NCBI GenBank assembly: GCA_963691655.1
Contig: OY829328.1
Span: forward strand, 78,868,400-78,932,399
Source of the DNA: Toxonevra muliebris
Taxonomy: Eukaryota; Arthropoda; Insecta; Diptera; Pallopteridae
Direction: 5' to 3'
Length of the DNA stretch: 64,000 bases
The notes beneath the pieces were generated by a model. It worked only from the letters and a program-made list of their open reading frames with translations, made no database searches and was not told where the DNA came from. Shown in pieces: positions 31,821-42,351 of the stretch (position 1 is the stretch's first letter; each line of letters opens with the position of its first letter). The translations under genes were made by a program, and so were the position numbers.

Positions 31821-31895
31821 AGTCCGACCAAAAATTCAGTCGAAAATTCATGCCCAAAATCGAATCAAATTCAGACCAAAAATCAAACCGATATT
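31821..31895. repeat. A-rich array block 2, continuation
   Basis: Same unit type as 29650-31374, separated from it by the composite SINE. Confidence 0.75.
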
Positions 31896-32594
31896 CTGTT
31901 GATAAATAGTTACTGTCATTATATACTTTTCTCTCAGTGTATGTATGTATCACCACATTTCCAACTTCCACCATAACTACGGGTCTCTCTCTCTCTCTCT
32001 CTTTTTATCTATCTCTTTTTCCTCACTCTAAATGCCAGAATATCAAAGATAGACAAAAATTTGCTATTCCTGACTTCTTGTCGTTATTGCGGTTAAAAAA
32101 AAAAAATAGAAAAACTGAAAGAAAGTAAAAAAAAGGACAACGCATTGTGGTGAATACTTGTTGCTTTCATTTAAAGAGGGCACTTTGTAGTTTCTGTTGT
32201 TTGTATGAAGCACAGATTTTGGTTGAAAAATTGCCGTATACAAAATTATGAATTTACGCACTTTGCTTGGGATTTAGCCATGCAATTTATTTAGATTTTT
32301 TACAGAAAAATTCATAAACATAGGGATATACATATCTATAGGATAAATATGCGTAAGTGGTGAGAGTTTGCAGGAAACTTGTAAATCAAGCTGTTTTGAA
32401 ATTCAAAGAAACATGAGAGGTAAAGGATATAGATAAATGAGAAAGGCTGAAGCCTTTCATTCGTAAACTGACTGAATTTTATTAGGACTTCTGAGTTTGG
32501 AACACATTTTATTGACAACAAAGTTGCTTTCGATAGTGCGGTATGTGCAAGACTAACCGTCGCCGTGTTCAAGTTGGTTCTACCACTGCTGGAA
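31896..32594. other. Spacer with CT microsatellite
   Basis: Holds a CT repeat (31984-32003) and A-runs. No gene recognised. Confidence 0.45.
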
Positions 32595-32766
32595 AAGGTG
32601 TGAAGGTCTCGAGTTGGAAAGGTTTCGGGTTGCGAAGGTCTCGAATTGCGAAAGTCTCGAGTTGCGAAAGTCTCGAGTGGTGAAAGTCTCGGGCTACGAA
32701 GGTCTCGAGTTGCTAAGGTTTCGCCTAACGAAGATCTTGAGTTGCTGAGGTACTGAGTTGGGAAGG
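32595..32766. repeat. 18-bp tandem repeat, about 9 units
   Basis: Units of the type AAGGTCTCGAGTTGCGAA, each 18 bp and variably diverged. In the complement frame they read a six-residue repeat (like ETFATRDLR). With no gene context this is best viewed as a minisatellite. Confidence 0.82.
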
Positions 32767-32911
32767 CGTTTGTCCTGATGCTTTCCATCAGACTAAAATT
32801 CCACAGAGTTTGAGATGATCATTTAAAGTAAGTCCAGTTCGTGGTTGTTGTGTCTCGGTGGTATATTGTTTGGTATTGCATTGTATTAGTGAGGTTTATA
32901 TATATTTGTAC
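32767..32911. other. Spacer before the LINE 3' end
   Basis: No feature recognised. Confidence 0.4.
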
Positions 32912-34926
32912 CGCGACCTATAAGATCTATTGTACGTCCTTCTTCTCTATCTAGTCTGATTTGCCTAGAGTGCCTCATCCAGTCTAGTCTCCCTCAAGAA
33001 TTTGAGTATTGCGCCCAGATCTATGGATGCTAGTTGTGTACTGGGCACTTCGTACATACCCAGATATTTCATTCTTTTGTGGATCAGTGCTCCACACTGA
33101 GCTAAGATATGTTCTGATGATTCATCTTCCTCATTACAAAACCTACAAATTGAGCATTCCTCAACTCCTATTTTGCAAAGGTGTTCTCTGAGCCCGCAGT
33201 GCCCAGTCAGAACACCAGCTTATATACGCAGTCTGTTTTTGTTGAGACCAATGCAGAATGCGTATCTATTCTTGTTATAGTTACCTAAAAGCGTTTTGGA
33301 TTGTCTTAGTCCCGGAAGATTATTAAAGAGTTCTTGTCCCTTGTTCTTCTCTTCCTGCCTGAGTACTTCCCTGATTACGCTCTCTCTTATTCCACAGAAG
33401 GGTTCAGGTCCCACGAAAGTGGTCGCTGCTTCCTTTCTAGCAAGCTCGTCTACCTGCTCGTTGCTCTCTATTCCTAAGTGTCCAGGAACCCAACATAAGG
33501 CGACTTTATTGTCCTTGCCCAGCTGATTGAGCTGAGCTCAAACAGTCCCGCACCAGTTTAGAGTTGATCTCAGAGGAGCATAATGCTCGAATGGCTGCCT
33601 GGCTATCCGACATGATAGCGATATCTTGCCGTTTGTACTTCCCATTCAGGTTGAATTGCGCACATATATCGATTGCGTGAATTTCAGCTTGAAAGATGCT
33701 AGGATACTTCCCCATCGGCTCAGAGTGCTTGATTCTTGGCCCAAATATTCCTGCCCCAGTTTCATCCTCGGTTCGTGACCCATCTGTATACCACTTAATC
33801 GTGTGCTCTTTGAGCGTGTAGTTATGTTCTACACTCTGCCATTCATTCTTACTACTAAGTTTTGCAACAAAGAGTTTCTCAAAACTATACTGTTTGTCCA
33901 TTCTGTCTTGGGGACAGTCCAAGAGATAGTTGTCTTTCACCGGGTTATCTCGGTTTTCAGGGCCTTTAGATCGCCCCGTTAACCTTTTATTTCTTGTTCC
34001 TCTTACGATTGCTGACTTGGAGGAGGTGTAATGGAGTTAGCTCCAATAGTACCTCCAATGCAGCAGTCGGACATGTTCTCATCGGTCCCGTTATACAGAT
34101 ACATGCCAACCTTTGAACTTTTTCTAATTTAGCTTTCACTGTTTTTAGTTGAGTTCTCCTTGCCCACGCTAATGCTCCATATGTAATGATTGGCCTTACC
34201 ATCCATTGTGTACATCCAGCGCAGTAAACTTGGTTTACATCCCCAAGTTTTCCCTGCTAGCCTTCTGCATACCATTAGAGCGCCAGTGGCTTTACTTGTC
34301 ACTGCCTCAACATGTGATTTCCATGTGAGTTTACTATCTAATACTAAGCCCAGATACTTTACCTCTTGCTTTTGTTCAATAACCTCACCCCAGCTAGTGA
34401 TATCGATTTCCAGCGCGGGAGTGATCTTTTCCTAGTAAATGGAACTATAGTGGTCTTTGCAGGGTTAATATTTAGCCCAACCGACCTGCACCATCTCCTA
34501 GTAATAATTAGCTCCCTTTGTATAATGTCACAAAGAATTTTTTCAAATTTACCTCTGGCTATGAGGACGATATCGTCCGCATACCCTTGACAGTCTATGC
34601 CGGCCTCTGAGAGTTTCATTAAAAGTTCGTTTACTATCAGACTCCATATTAGAGGTGATAGTACTCCTCCCTGTGGACATCCCCTGGTTGTGCAGACTGA
34701 TATGGTACCTAGCCCTGTATTCATCTCAGCTGTTCTAGAGGAGAGCATTTCTGTTACCTACTCCTCTTCGCCTTAGAGAGTTACTGACAGCCTCGTGTGA
34801 GGTGTTGTCGAAAGCTCCTTCTATATCCAGGAAAGCACGTACTGCTACTTCCTTCACATCTAGTGCCCCTTGAATCTTCCCCGCTAAGTCATGCAGAGCT
34901 GTCTCGGTAGACCTGCCTGCTCTATA

Positions 34927-36194
34927 CAGGGTGACAATCGTAAAGTCACGCACACATTTCAGCAGTTATTCTCAAAAGGACGTACTTCCATTAAGTGCAA
35001 TTAAGTGTTAACATTGCTGAATATATAAGCATTCATTTGAACCCCACCTCATTCAATATAGCCTCCTTTAGCCCGCACACATGCCTTCAATCGATCCGGA
35101 AATCGTAGGACTGTTCGCCGCAGGACTTCCTGATCAATTTCAGTCCAGGCTTTCTCTAATGAATTTGTCAGCGACTCCAGACTGTGGTGTTGAGATGCAC
35201 AAGCCTTGCTCTCTAAAATACTCCAAAAAGAGTAGTCCATTGGATTCAAGCCTGGGGAGTATGGTGGCAATTCTTGAGATGTTATGAATCCATGTTTGCG
35301 TTAATTTTGCCATGTGGGAAGGTGCAGAATCTTGCTGGAGAGTCCAGTTTTCATTTCCAAATGTATCTTGGGCCCAGGAAAGAACATGTTCATTTAAAAT
35401 GCTCCGATAAACAACCTGGTCAATTTTAACACCCTCTTCAACGAATATTAGAGGGGTTCTGGCATTAGCGGAAACTCCAGCCCATACCATAACGGAAGCT
35501 GGCTTTTGAACTCGGCCAACAGTCCTATTTTGTTGCGATCATGATGTTAGCCACATTCGGTCATTTTGCGCATTGAAATGTTGTTCAACCGTGAAAATTT
35601 TTTCATCTGTAAACAAGATATTTTCAACATTTTTTAACACGGAGGAGCGTAGCAACGCCTTGCATCTTTGCAGTCGCAAATCTTTCTTTTTTTGTGTCAG
35701 ATCTTGAGCTTTTCGGAGCTTGTACGGCTTGAGATTAAGCTTTGATTTTGCAATGATTCGCACTGTTTCACGGTTTACTCCCACTTCCTTAGCGATTTTT
35801 CTCGTTGAGCGCCTCGGATTTCGCTTGATTCGTTTACGAATTTTTTCTGTTAAACCAGTAGTGGCAACTGTTGAAAATTTTCCCCGGTCTCTATCTCCAA
35901 AACCCCCAGTTTCATTATATCGAATAATAGCTCGGTCTACCGTACGACTTGACAAATTTAAAGCCTTTGCAATTTGACGGCTACTATAATTTGCCAAATG
36001 AAATTTCATAATTTCACGACGAATATTTTCCTTGTCCATTTTTATGGAGATTTCAAAATGTAATAACAAAAATTCAAATGAAATTAAAAGCAAAGCCAAT
36101 GATGAATGAATTTGCTTTTTAAATTAAAGTAACGGTAAATGGCAAAGCTTGCTGCAGAGTATTAAACTTGCGTCACTTTACAATAGTCACCCTG
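34927..36194 (-). mobile_element. DD37D element, copy C, inserted in a LINE
   Basis: A 1,268-bp copy with both ends (CAGGGTGACA…, in complement) and TA on each side (34925-34926 and 36195-36196). It lies inside the RT coding region of a LINE running in the same direction. It is almost as complete as copy A and keeps sequence that copy A has lost around the third catalytic motif. Confidence 0.93.
35043..36039 (-). pseudogene. DD37D transposase, copy C (stop and deletion)
   Basis: Begins MDKENIRREIMKFHLANYSS at 36039. HTH segments and the first catalytic Asp (LFTDEKIF) are intact. A C-to-G change makes a stop after MWLTS (35539-35541), where copy A reads Ser. The second catalytic motif LQQDSAPSHM is present. 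A 20-base deletion between two TGGAT words (TW then IHNIS) shifts the frame, and the third motif GLNPMDYSFW (catalytic Asp kept) is in another frame. It ends KACVRAKGGYIE. Confidence 0.9.
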
Positions 36195-36430
36195 TATGCA
36201 TGCTGCTTGGGGTGCAGTGAAGTTATGTCTGAAACTTTACATTGTATGTAGTTGTCAACCAGCTTTTCAAGTGTTTTCAACATAAACGATTTTTAAGCTT
36301 AAAGGCCTGAAAGACTTAGGGTGGTTAGTTCACTTCACTGCTGAATGCACTTCTTAGATATTTTTCCCTCTCCTAGCCCCGGTTTCAGTAAATATATCTA
36401 TGTATGTAAGTAAGCAATACATTTTATTAC

Positions 36431-37734
36431 TCACTATTTCCTTCAAAAAAAAAAAAAAAACAAAAAAAAATTCATACACGTCACTTTGTCTATACCACAT
36501 TTAAACTATTAACACAACTACTCGTCATGTTCGACTACTATTATCGCCAAGATTAATTAGACCATGATAAATACCCCAATAGTAACAACAACAACCACAA
36601 CAACAACAACAACAGCCAGAAGAGCATTTAAGTTGCGCGTGAGCAAATAAATCATTTCTGCCTAAACACAATTCACAAAATGTACTGCGAAATTCTTCAT
36701 TGTGGTCGGAACGCGGCAACCGAAACCAAGTGCCAAAAGCGCCGCAAGTATGAATCCTTAGCAAAACCAAAAACAAAAAAAAAAAAAAAAAAAAAGTAAA
36801 ACGTGAACTATGTAGAATGAATACACTGGACTAGAAGCAAATAGCCAACAAGAAATAACATTTATTTTATTGTGGGTGGAACAATCGTCTGAGAAAAATT
36901 CAAACTATAGAATACCAGAAAATAGTACAAATCTCAATCTATGGCTGTCTGTAAATTCGCCCTCCTCCAAATAAAAACAACAAAAACAGAAAAACAAAAC
37001 AAAAATCGAATGCAATCGAAAACGAACCATATGCATCCCTGAGACAGACAGACAGACAGACACACAGTGTAATTTGCAGCAGCAACAGATGTCGATGTTG
37101 GTTGCAAAATGTTGCTTACATACATACATATGTATAAATGTGCATGTTGGCGATATATTCTTTCTTTCTTTCTTTCTTTTTTGTTGTTGTGCCAAAATAC
37201 TTTAAACTCACATTTCACATAGTTAAGTGGTTTGAGATCTCTGTTATGCTTCAAGTTAAAGTATGAGTACTTGTTGTTGTTGTTGTTGTTGCTGTTGTTG
37301 TAATAGTAAGTAGTTGATACTGTTGCTTTTGTTGTTATTATTATTATTATATACTTGTGGAAAACACTACAATTTAGACACCGGAAAACAATGAAATTGA
37401 CAGCATCCTTAAGGCAATAATCCATAGAGTGTATGAATATTGAGCCTACTGCTCCATACATACATACATACTTATATGACCGCCGCGTGTTTTTTTTATC
37501 ACTTTAAAATAGTTAGTTATAGGAGAGTTGAATGAAATGACGTTGCCACATTCTGGTAATATTTTTTTTTTATTCTTTTCGGTATTCGATTCTTGGATTT
37601 GAGCAAAATATTAAGTGTATTTTTTAAAGCAAATTCGCGAGGAAAATTTCACCGGCGGTTTTTCCTCCAAAAATGGTCAAGAAAAAATCCCATAAACTTA
37701 TCCTGAACAACTGAGATATGAGTGAAACCTTGTG
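36431..37734. other. Non-coding stretch with microsatellites
   Basis: Contains A-runs (36446-36460, 36772-36795), CAA repeats (36587-36613), GACA repeats (37042-37062), CTTT repeats (37158-37180), TTG repeats (37272-37300) and CATA repeats (37457-37471). No gene is supported. Confidence 0.5.
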
Positions 37735-38165
37735 AGTTTTTACGCCCAAAACGGAAGCAATAATTACGCAGCCACACAAAAACAAATGTTTTTTTTCGGA
37801 TCTGGAGGTCCAAATGTTTCTGGGATCGCTGAATCCGAATCCGAGGTCCAAAAAACCCCAGTACGTCAGGGTTCTGACATAACCTCATGCAATTTTTTTT
37901 CGAGCCCGAGGGTGAATTGCATGTTTTTGTGGTCGCTGAATCCGAATCTGTGGTCTGAAAAATTCCAGCATTTCAGGTTTTCGACAGAACCTGCAAAATA
38001 CCTCGTTTTCCAAACTAAGTCGAAAACCTGTTATGCTGGAGTTTTTTTAATCTCGAATTCGGATTCAGCAGCAACCTCAAAAGCATATAATAAACCTGGT
38101 CTAACCCCGGACTCGAAAACAAAATTGCATGAAGTCTTTTGAAGTTATGTCGGAACCCAGACGGA
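37735..38165. repeat. Imperfect long inverted repeat
   Basis: The arms pair around about 38003. GGGTTCTGACATAACCTCAT with GCAATTTT (37868-37895) faces GAAGTTATGTCGGAACCC (38140-38157) with ATTGCATGA. CTGAATCCGAAT (37936-37947) faces ATTCGGATTCAG. CCAGCATTTCAGGTTTTCGAC (37962-37982, one base over this limit trimmed: CAGGTTTTCGAC) faces GTCGAAAACCTGTTATGCTGG. It looks like a foldback element. Parts recur near 38526-38610. Confidence 0.6.
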
Positions 38166-38939
38166 TTTTTTGATAGTTTTTAGGAGACTATGAAAATTAA
38201 ATCTAGAGGTTAATTTTCAAAGTCATGACTTAAGTTCATGTAAATTTCGTTATTTGAAGTTATATATAAACAGGTTAATGAACAAATGTAGTCATCACAA
38301 CAACAATGTATATAGAGACGGGCTAATCGGACGGCCGTTTCGGAATCCGCCACAATTCCTCATCAGTGATCTTAGTGATAGTTCTTAATCTTTCAATATC
38401 CTATATAAGCTACTAATATTTGAAATCATAACCCAGAATTATGGATTTGATTTCAAATATCTTAACTGAATAGAGATATTGAAAGAAACTACCACTACCG
38501 TTCTATACGCTTTTGTTGTTTTGGATTTTGTTGACCTCGGATCGGCGACCCAAAAACATATAACAAACATGGCCTGGCCCCCGGACTGGAAAAAACTTTT
38601 TTTTTTTGTGTGGCTGTATTATGAGATAATCACAACAGTTCACAAATCGATCGGGGTCTATTGAACAGGGTCTTTATTCCGATGATTAAATACCAGAAGT
38701 CAATGGAAATTCAACTTATCCTGCTAAAATAATTTTTAAACCGAGAGATCTTGGTTCTTTCAGAAGGCCAGCTTACCGTCAGACCCTATGCTCAAAAAAT
38801 CATATAGCGTGCGGCTGATTCTGATTTTCTAGATTGTTCGCTGCCCTAATGGATCTTCTTGCATATCTTTCGTAACAATCCTAAGCTCAATAGCTTTTGG
38901 CTGACCTTTTGTCCTTGATATTTTCAGTTGATTTTAAGT
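38166..38939. other. Non-coding stretch
   Basis: No gene is supported. Part of 38526-38610 (GACCTCGGATCGGCGACC, then ACATATAACAAACATGGCCT) resembles the right arm of the preceding inverted repeat. Confidence 0.45.
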
Positions 38940-40640
38940 TTTATTTTATGGTCAAGTTTTTAGTCTAATTTGTGTCTGATTTTTTATCTGACTTTCGGTC
39001 CGAATTTTGCTCGATTGTTGAACGGAGTTTGATCTCATTTTTGATCCAATTTTTTGTGTTTGCTTAAATTTTGTGTGAATTTTGCTCTGAATCTTTTCCT
39101 GTATATTTGTTTGGTTTGTGGCCGGAATTTCGGTTTGCTTTTGGTTCTTAATCTAGATCTGATTTTTGGTTTGTTCTTTGGTGGGATTTGTTGGCTAAGA
39201 TTTGGTTTAAATTTGGTTTGAATTTTAGTCTGAATTTTAGGTTAGAGTATCGGAATGATCATTGTTTGAGTTTTGATCAGCAGTTTTGGTCCGTTTTTGA
39301 TCCAAATTTTGACTTTTATATCGGGATGATTTCTAACCGAATTTTAGTCTGATTCATGATCTGCTTTTGATCTAAATTTGGTCGGAACTTTGGTACTATT
39401 TTTTCTGAATTTTGGTCTGGATTGTGGTCAGAATTTTTGGTTTGTTTTTCGTCTGATTCATGATATGCTTTTGAGCTAAGTTATAGTCCAAATTTAGTCT
39501 AATTTTTGGTCTGATTTTTTTTTTACGAATTTTGGTCTGATTTGTGGCCATAAGTTTGGTTTGCTTTTAAGTCTGAGTATAGATCCGATTTTTTATCTGT
39601 TCTTTGATGTGATTTCTGGCCTAATTTTTGGCTTAAATTTTGGGTTGACTTTCGATCCGAATTTTGGTATAATCGAAATGATTTTTCTTTTGGTTTTGAT
39701 CTTAAGTTTTGGTTCGTTTTCGATCTAACTTTTGGTCTGTATATTGGCATGATTTTCAACCGAGTTTTGATCTAAATCTCAGTCTGAATCTAAGTTATGG
39801 TCTTAATTAGGTGTGAGTCTTTTCTTGAATTTTTCCCTGCTTTGTGGACAGAATTTTGATTTGCTTTTGAGTCTGAATATAGGTCTAATTTTTTGATTGT
39901 TCTTTGGTGCGATTTATGGTCTGAGTTTTGGTTTGTATTTGCTTTGAGTTTTGGTCTAATTATTAGTATAAATTTTGGTTTGATCTGAGTTTTGATCTCA
40001 ATTTTGGTAAGATAGTTTGGATGGTTTTTATTTGAGTTTTTGTCTGAACATCGGCCTGATTCTTGATCCGGTTTTGATCTACTTAAATTGTGGTCTAAAT
40101 TTCGTATGTAATTTTCTGTAATTTTTTGTCTGAATTTTAGTTTTATTTGTGGTCAGAATTTCGTTTGCTTCTGGGTACTTCTGAGTACTGGTCTAATTTT
40201 TGGTTTGTTTTTTGGTGTGATTTGTGGTCTGAGTTTTGGTTTAAATTTTCGGTTGAATGTTAAGACAATTTTTGGTTTAAATTTTGCGTTGATTTGGATG
40301 ATTTTTGTTTGATTTTTTGGGTCTGAATATCGATCTGAGTTTAGGTCTATATTTTATCCAGCTTTTGGTCTGAATATCGGAATGATTTTTATCTTAGTTT
40401 CGAACTGAATATCAGTCTGGTTCTTGATCTACTTTTTATCTATCTTTTGTTCTGAATGTCAGGATGATTTTTCTCTTAATTTTGGTTTAAATTTTGGTTC
40501 GATTTTTTGATTGGCTTTTGGTTTGATGTTTGATCTGAATTTGGGTATGAACTTTGGCCTGATTTCTAGTCTAAAATTTGGTCCGAGTTTTAGTCGGATT
40601 TTTAGACAAAATTTTGGTGAGTTTTGCTAAAACTTCCGGA
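38940..40640. repeat. Degenerate array, block 3 (T-rich orientation)
   Basis: About 1.7 kb of units such as TTTTGGTCTGAATTTTGGTC, the reverse complement of blocks 1 and 2. Longer phrases of the type TTTGTTCTTTGGTGTGATTT recur at about 39172, 39597, 39897 and 40205, so a larger period of roughly 300-425 bases is visible. Non-coding. Confidence 0.8.
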
Positions 40641-42350
40641 AATCGGAAATCTTTTTTCATTACAATCTTTATATATCTTAAATTTTTAATGTTAAATCAT
40701 TCCTGCGTGGGGCGAGGGGGCCGCCCCACTAAAACCAAATCCTTTATCCACCACTGTTCCTCTCTGCACCTCATGTGAACTTAAAATTTAATCAATCTGG
40801 CAGCTCTCTAAGCACTAGACAAAGACAGACATACTAAAAGCACACAGCGACCGGAGACAAGAAAGAAGCAGCACTTGTAAGTGTTGCCAAAACGCCGCGC
40901 GCGCGTGCACACTTGACGCAGCATTTAAGAAGCCAAATGACCCCGGGGGCTTCACAAAAGATGATGATGATGATGATGACGACTGAAACGGAGACGTCTT
41001 TTCATAGAGGAGAGAGAGAGAGTAGTAGTGAGTGTGTGATTATAAAGAGTGTGGCCAGCGTCGCTTGTTGTTAACTAGCGTGCCATGTGCAACTAACTGC
41101 ATGTTGCAGCGGCAGCACCAGCAGCAGCAGCAACAGTATTGCGCGACGAACCACCGCGAGGTAGTGTCTGTCTGTCGGTCTGTCTCTCATCTACTTATTT
41201 TACACTCAACAATACAAAAGAATAAACCAAAAATGAACGTAAATAGACAAGCGTATCGCTAACCAAAAATTGCACTATTGGCATTTCCTCCCACTGTATG
41301 AGTGTAAAGGGGTATAGAGGCTGACTGGCTAGCTGCCCGACTACATCATGGTTAGTAAAATCCTTTACGCTTTTCATGCAGCGCATGCATCGCCTTGCAT
41401 CTACGATCACTTCTATTTTGTAAGCTCTGCAGCTTCGAGATGATGGATACAGTTTCGTGCAAATCAACGATTTAAACATTTTATGCGCCATAATACGTGG
41501 TGTTACATTACATTACATTTTCCTTCTACATCTTCTATTCATGCAGCTTTAGTTTCTTTAACCCATTATTTTCCCCCCTCACCCACCCTCAGCCTCCACA
41601 TCGGATCGTCTTGAACGTATAATAATGTTTAGCGTGCGCGCACGCGCATTCATATTCATATCGCGTATCGTATAAGTTTGAAAATAGTTTTCGCTTATTA
41701 TTATTTGAACGCAGCGCTGCACTTTAGCGCTTGTTAAATATATATGTATGTATAGCAAATAGTTAGTTTGTTCCCGTGTCTGCTCAAATTATAAGTTTCC
41801 ACATGCAGTAATCGTATATGAATAGAAATTTCGAGGCGAGCTGCCTGCCATGTGAAATGTGTGAGGGAATAGATTTTGCAGCTTTTCTTCAAAGTGTCTT
41901 AGAAATTTCGTTAAATTGCTGCAAAGATTATGATAAGCGTTCGCGCTTTACTTCTAACTTGTGTATTGCTAGTTAGTGCCTAAACTGAAATTTTGTGATG
42001 TGCTGTTGTTGTTATTGTTATGAGAGCATTTGAAGTAGCCTGACGAATTGGCGGTTGTGTAAATATTATCGCTTTTTTTTTTGTATTTTTTGTTTTTGCT
42101 AGTCTGCTTTTGTTGTGAGATTTATCTTGGTGGAAGGTAAATTTAATTTAAAATTGCTTCTTTTTTTTTTGTAACTTCTGGACTAAGTTTATTTTATATG
42201 ACTACTACGATCCTGGACAGATTTTAACTTAACAAAGAACTTCTCTCTATGCACTTCTAAGCTTTCAAATTTAGTTAGAGTTGCTCCCTTCTCCGAAAAT
42301 TAGTCGGCCCTTAAACCACAGAAATTTTGGTACTGAACGCAACATTTTTC
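40641..42350. other. Non-coding stretch, locally less AT-rich
   Basis: Contains a hAT-like end (40748-40761, TTTATCCACCACTG next to a G/C-run patch at 40705-40735) with no partner found, a GATGAT run (40963-40979), a GA run (41010-41023), CAG runs (41110-41134), and the palindromic GCGTGCGCGCACGCGC (41632-41647). No gene is supported, though 40830-41260 is the most GC-rich non-element DNA here. Confidence 0.45.
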
Positions 42351-42351
42351 G

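Larger units (their letters stand above)
32966..36420 (-). pseudogene. LINE ORF2: RT, RNase H and zinc finger (frameshifted)
   Basis: The product would reverse transcribe LINE RNA at the target site. In coding order: the first RT motif (HPKSFRPLSL, about 36320), an extra A breaking the frame, MLKTLEKLVDNYIQ, then the DD37D insertion. RT continues with AGRSTETALH, the Asp-bearing AFLDIEGAFDNTS, GCPQGGVLSPLIW and the catalytic GYADDIVLI box (about 34560-34590). Then come a thumb (TGPMRTCPTAALEVLL), RNase H with YTDGSRTEDETGAG, FQAEIHAID and MSDSQAAIRAL (33600-33790), a one-base frameshift near 33530, WVPGHLGIES, and a finger GHCGLREHLCKIGVEECSIC followed by H and C (about 33085-33210). Most catalytic residues survive, but the frame is broken at least three times. 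Confidence 0.87.
32912..36430 (-). mobile_element. LINE with RT and RNase H (LOA/I/R1-like), split by DD37D copy C
   Basis: A non-LTR retrotransposon running right to left, 5'-truncated near 36430. Its coding sequence ends at a stop at 32966-32968, about 50 bases before the last recognisable 3' sequence (32913-32935). A DD37D transposon sits inside the RT domain at 34927-36194. Removing it and one TA restores a continuous HAYRAGRS segment, so the insertion is clean and came after the LINE. A clade with RT followed by RNase H and a C-terminal zinc finger is clear; the exact clade is inferred. Confidence 0.88.

Noticed and set aside
31985..32260. CRISPR-like or other array of short repeats
   Set aside because: Only a CT microsatellite and A-runs; no regular spacers, and the window is eukaryotic.
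40830..41270. Promoter or first exon in the GC-richer patch
   Set aside because: No convincing TATA or initiator with downstream coding; the Asp-rich frame is a GATGAT repeat product.
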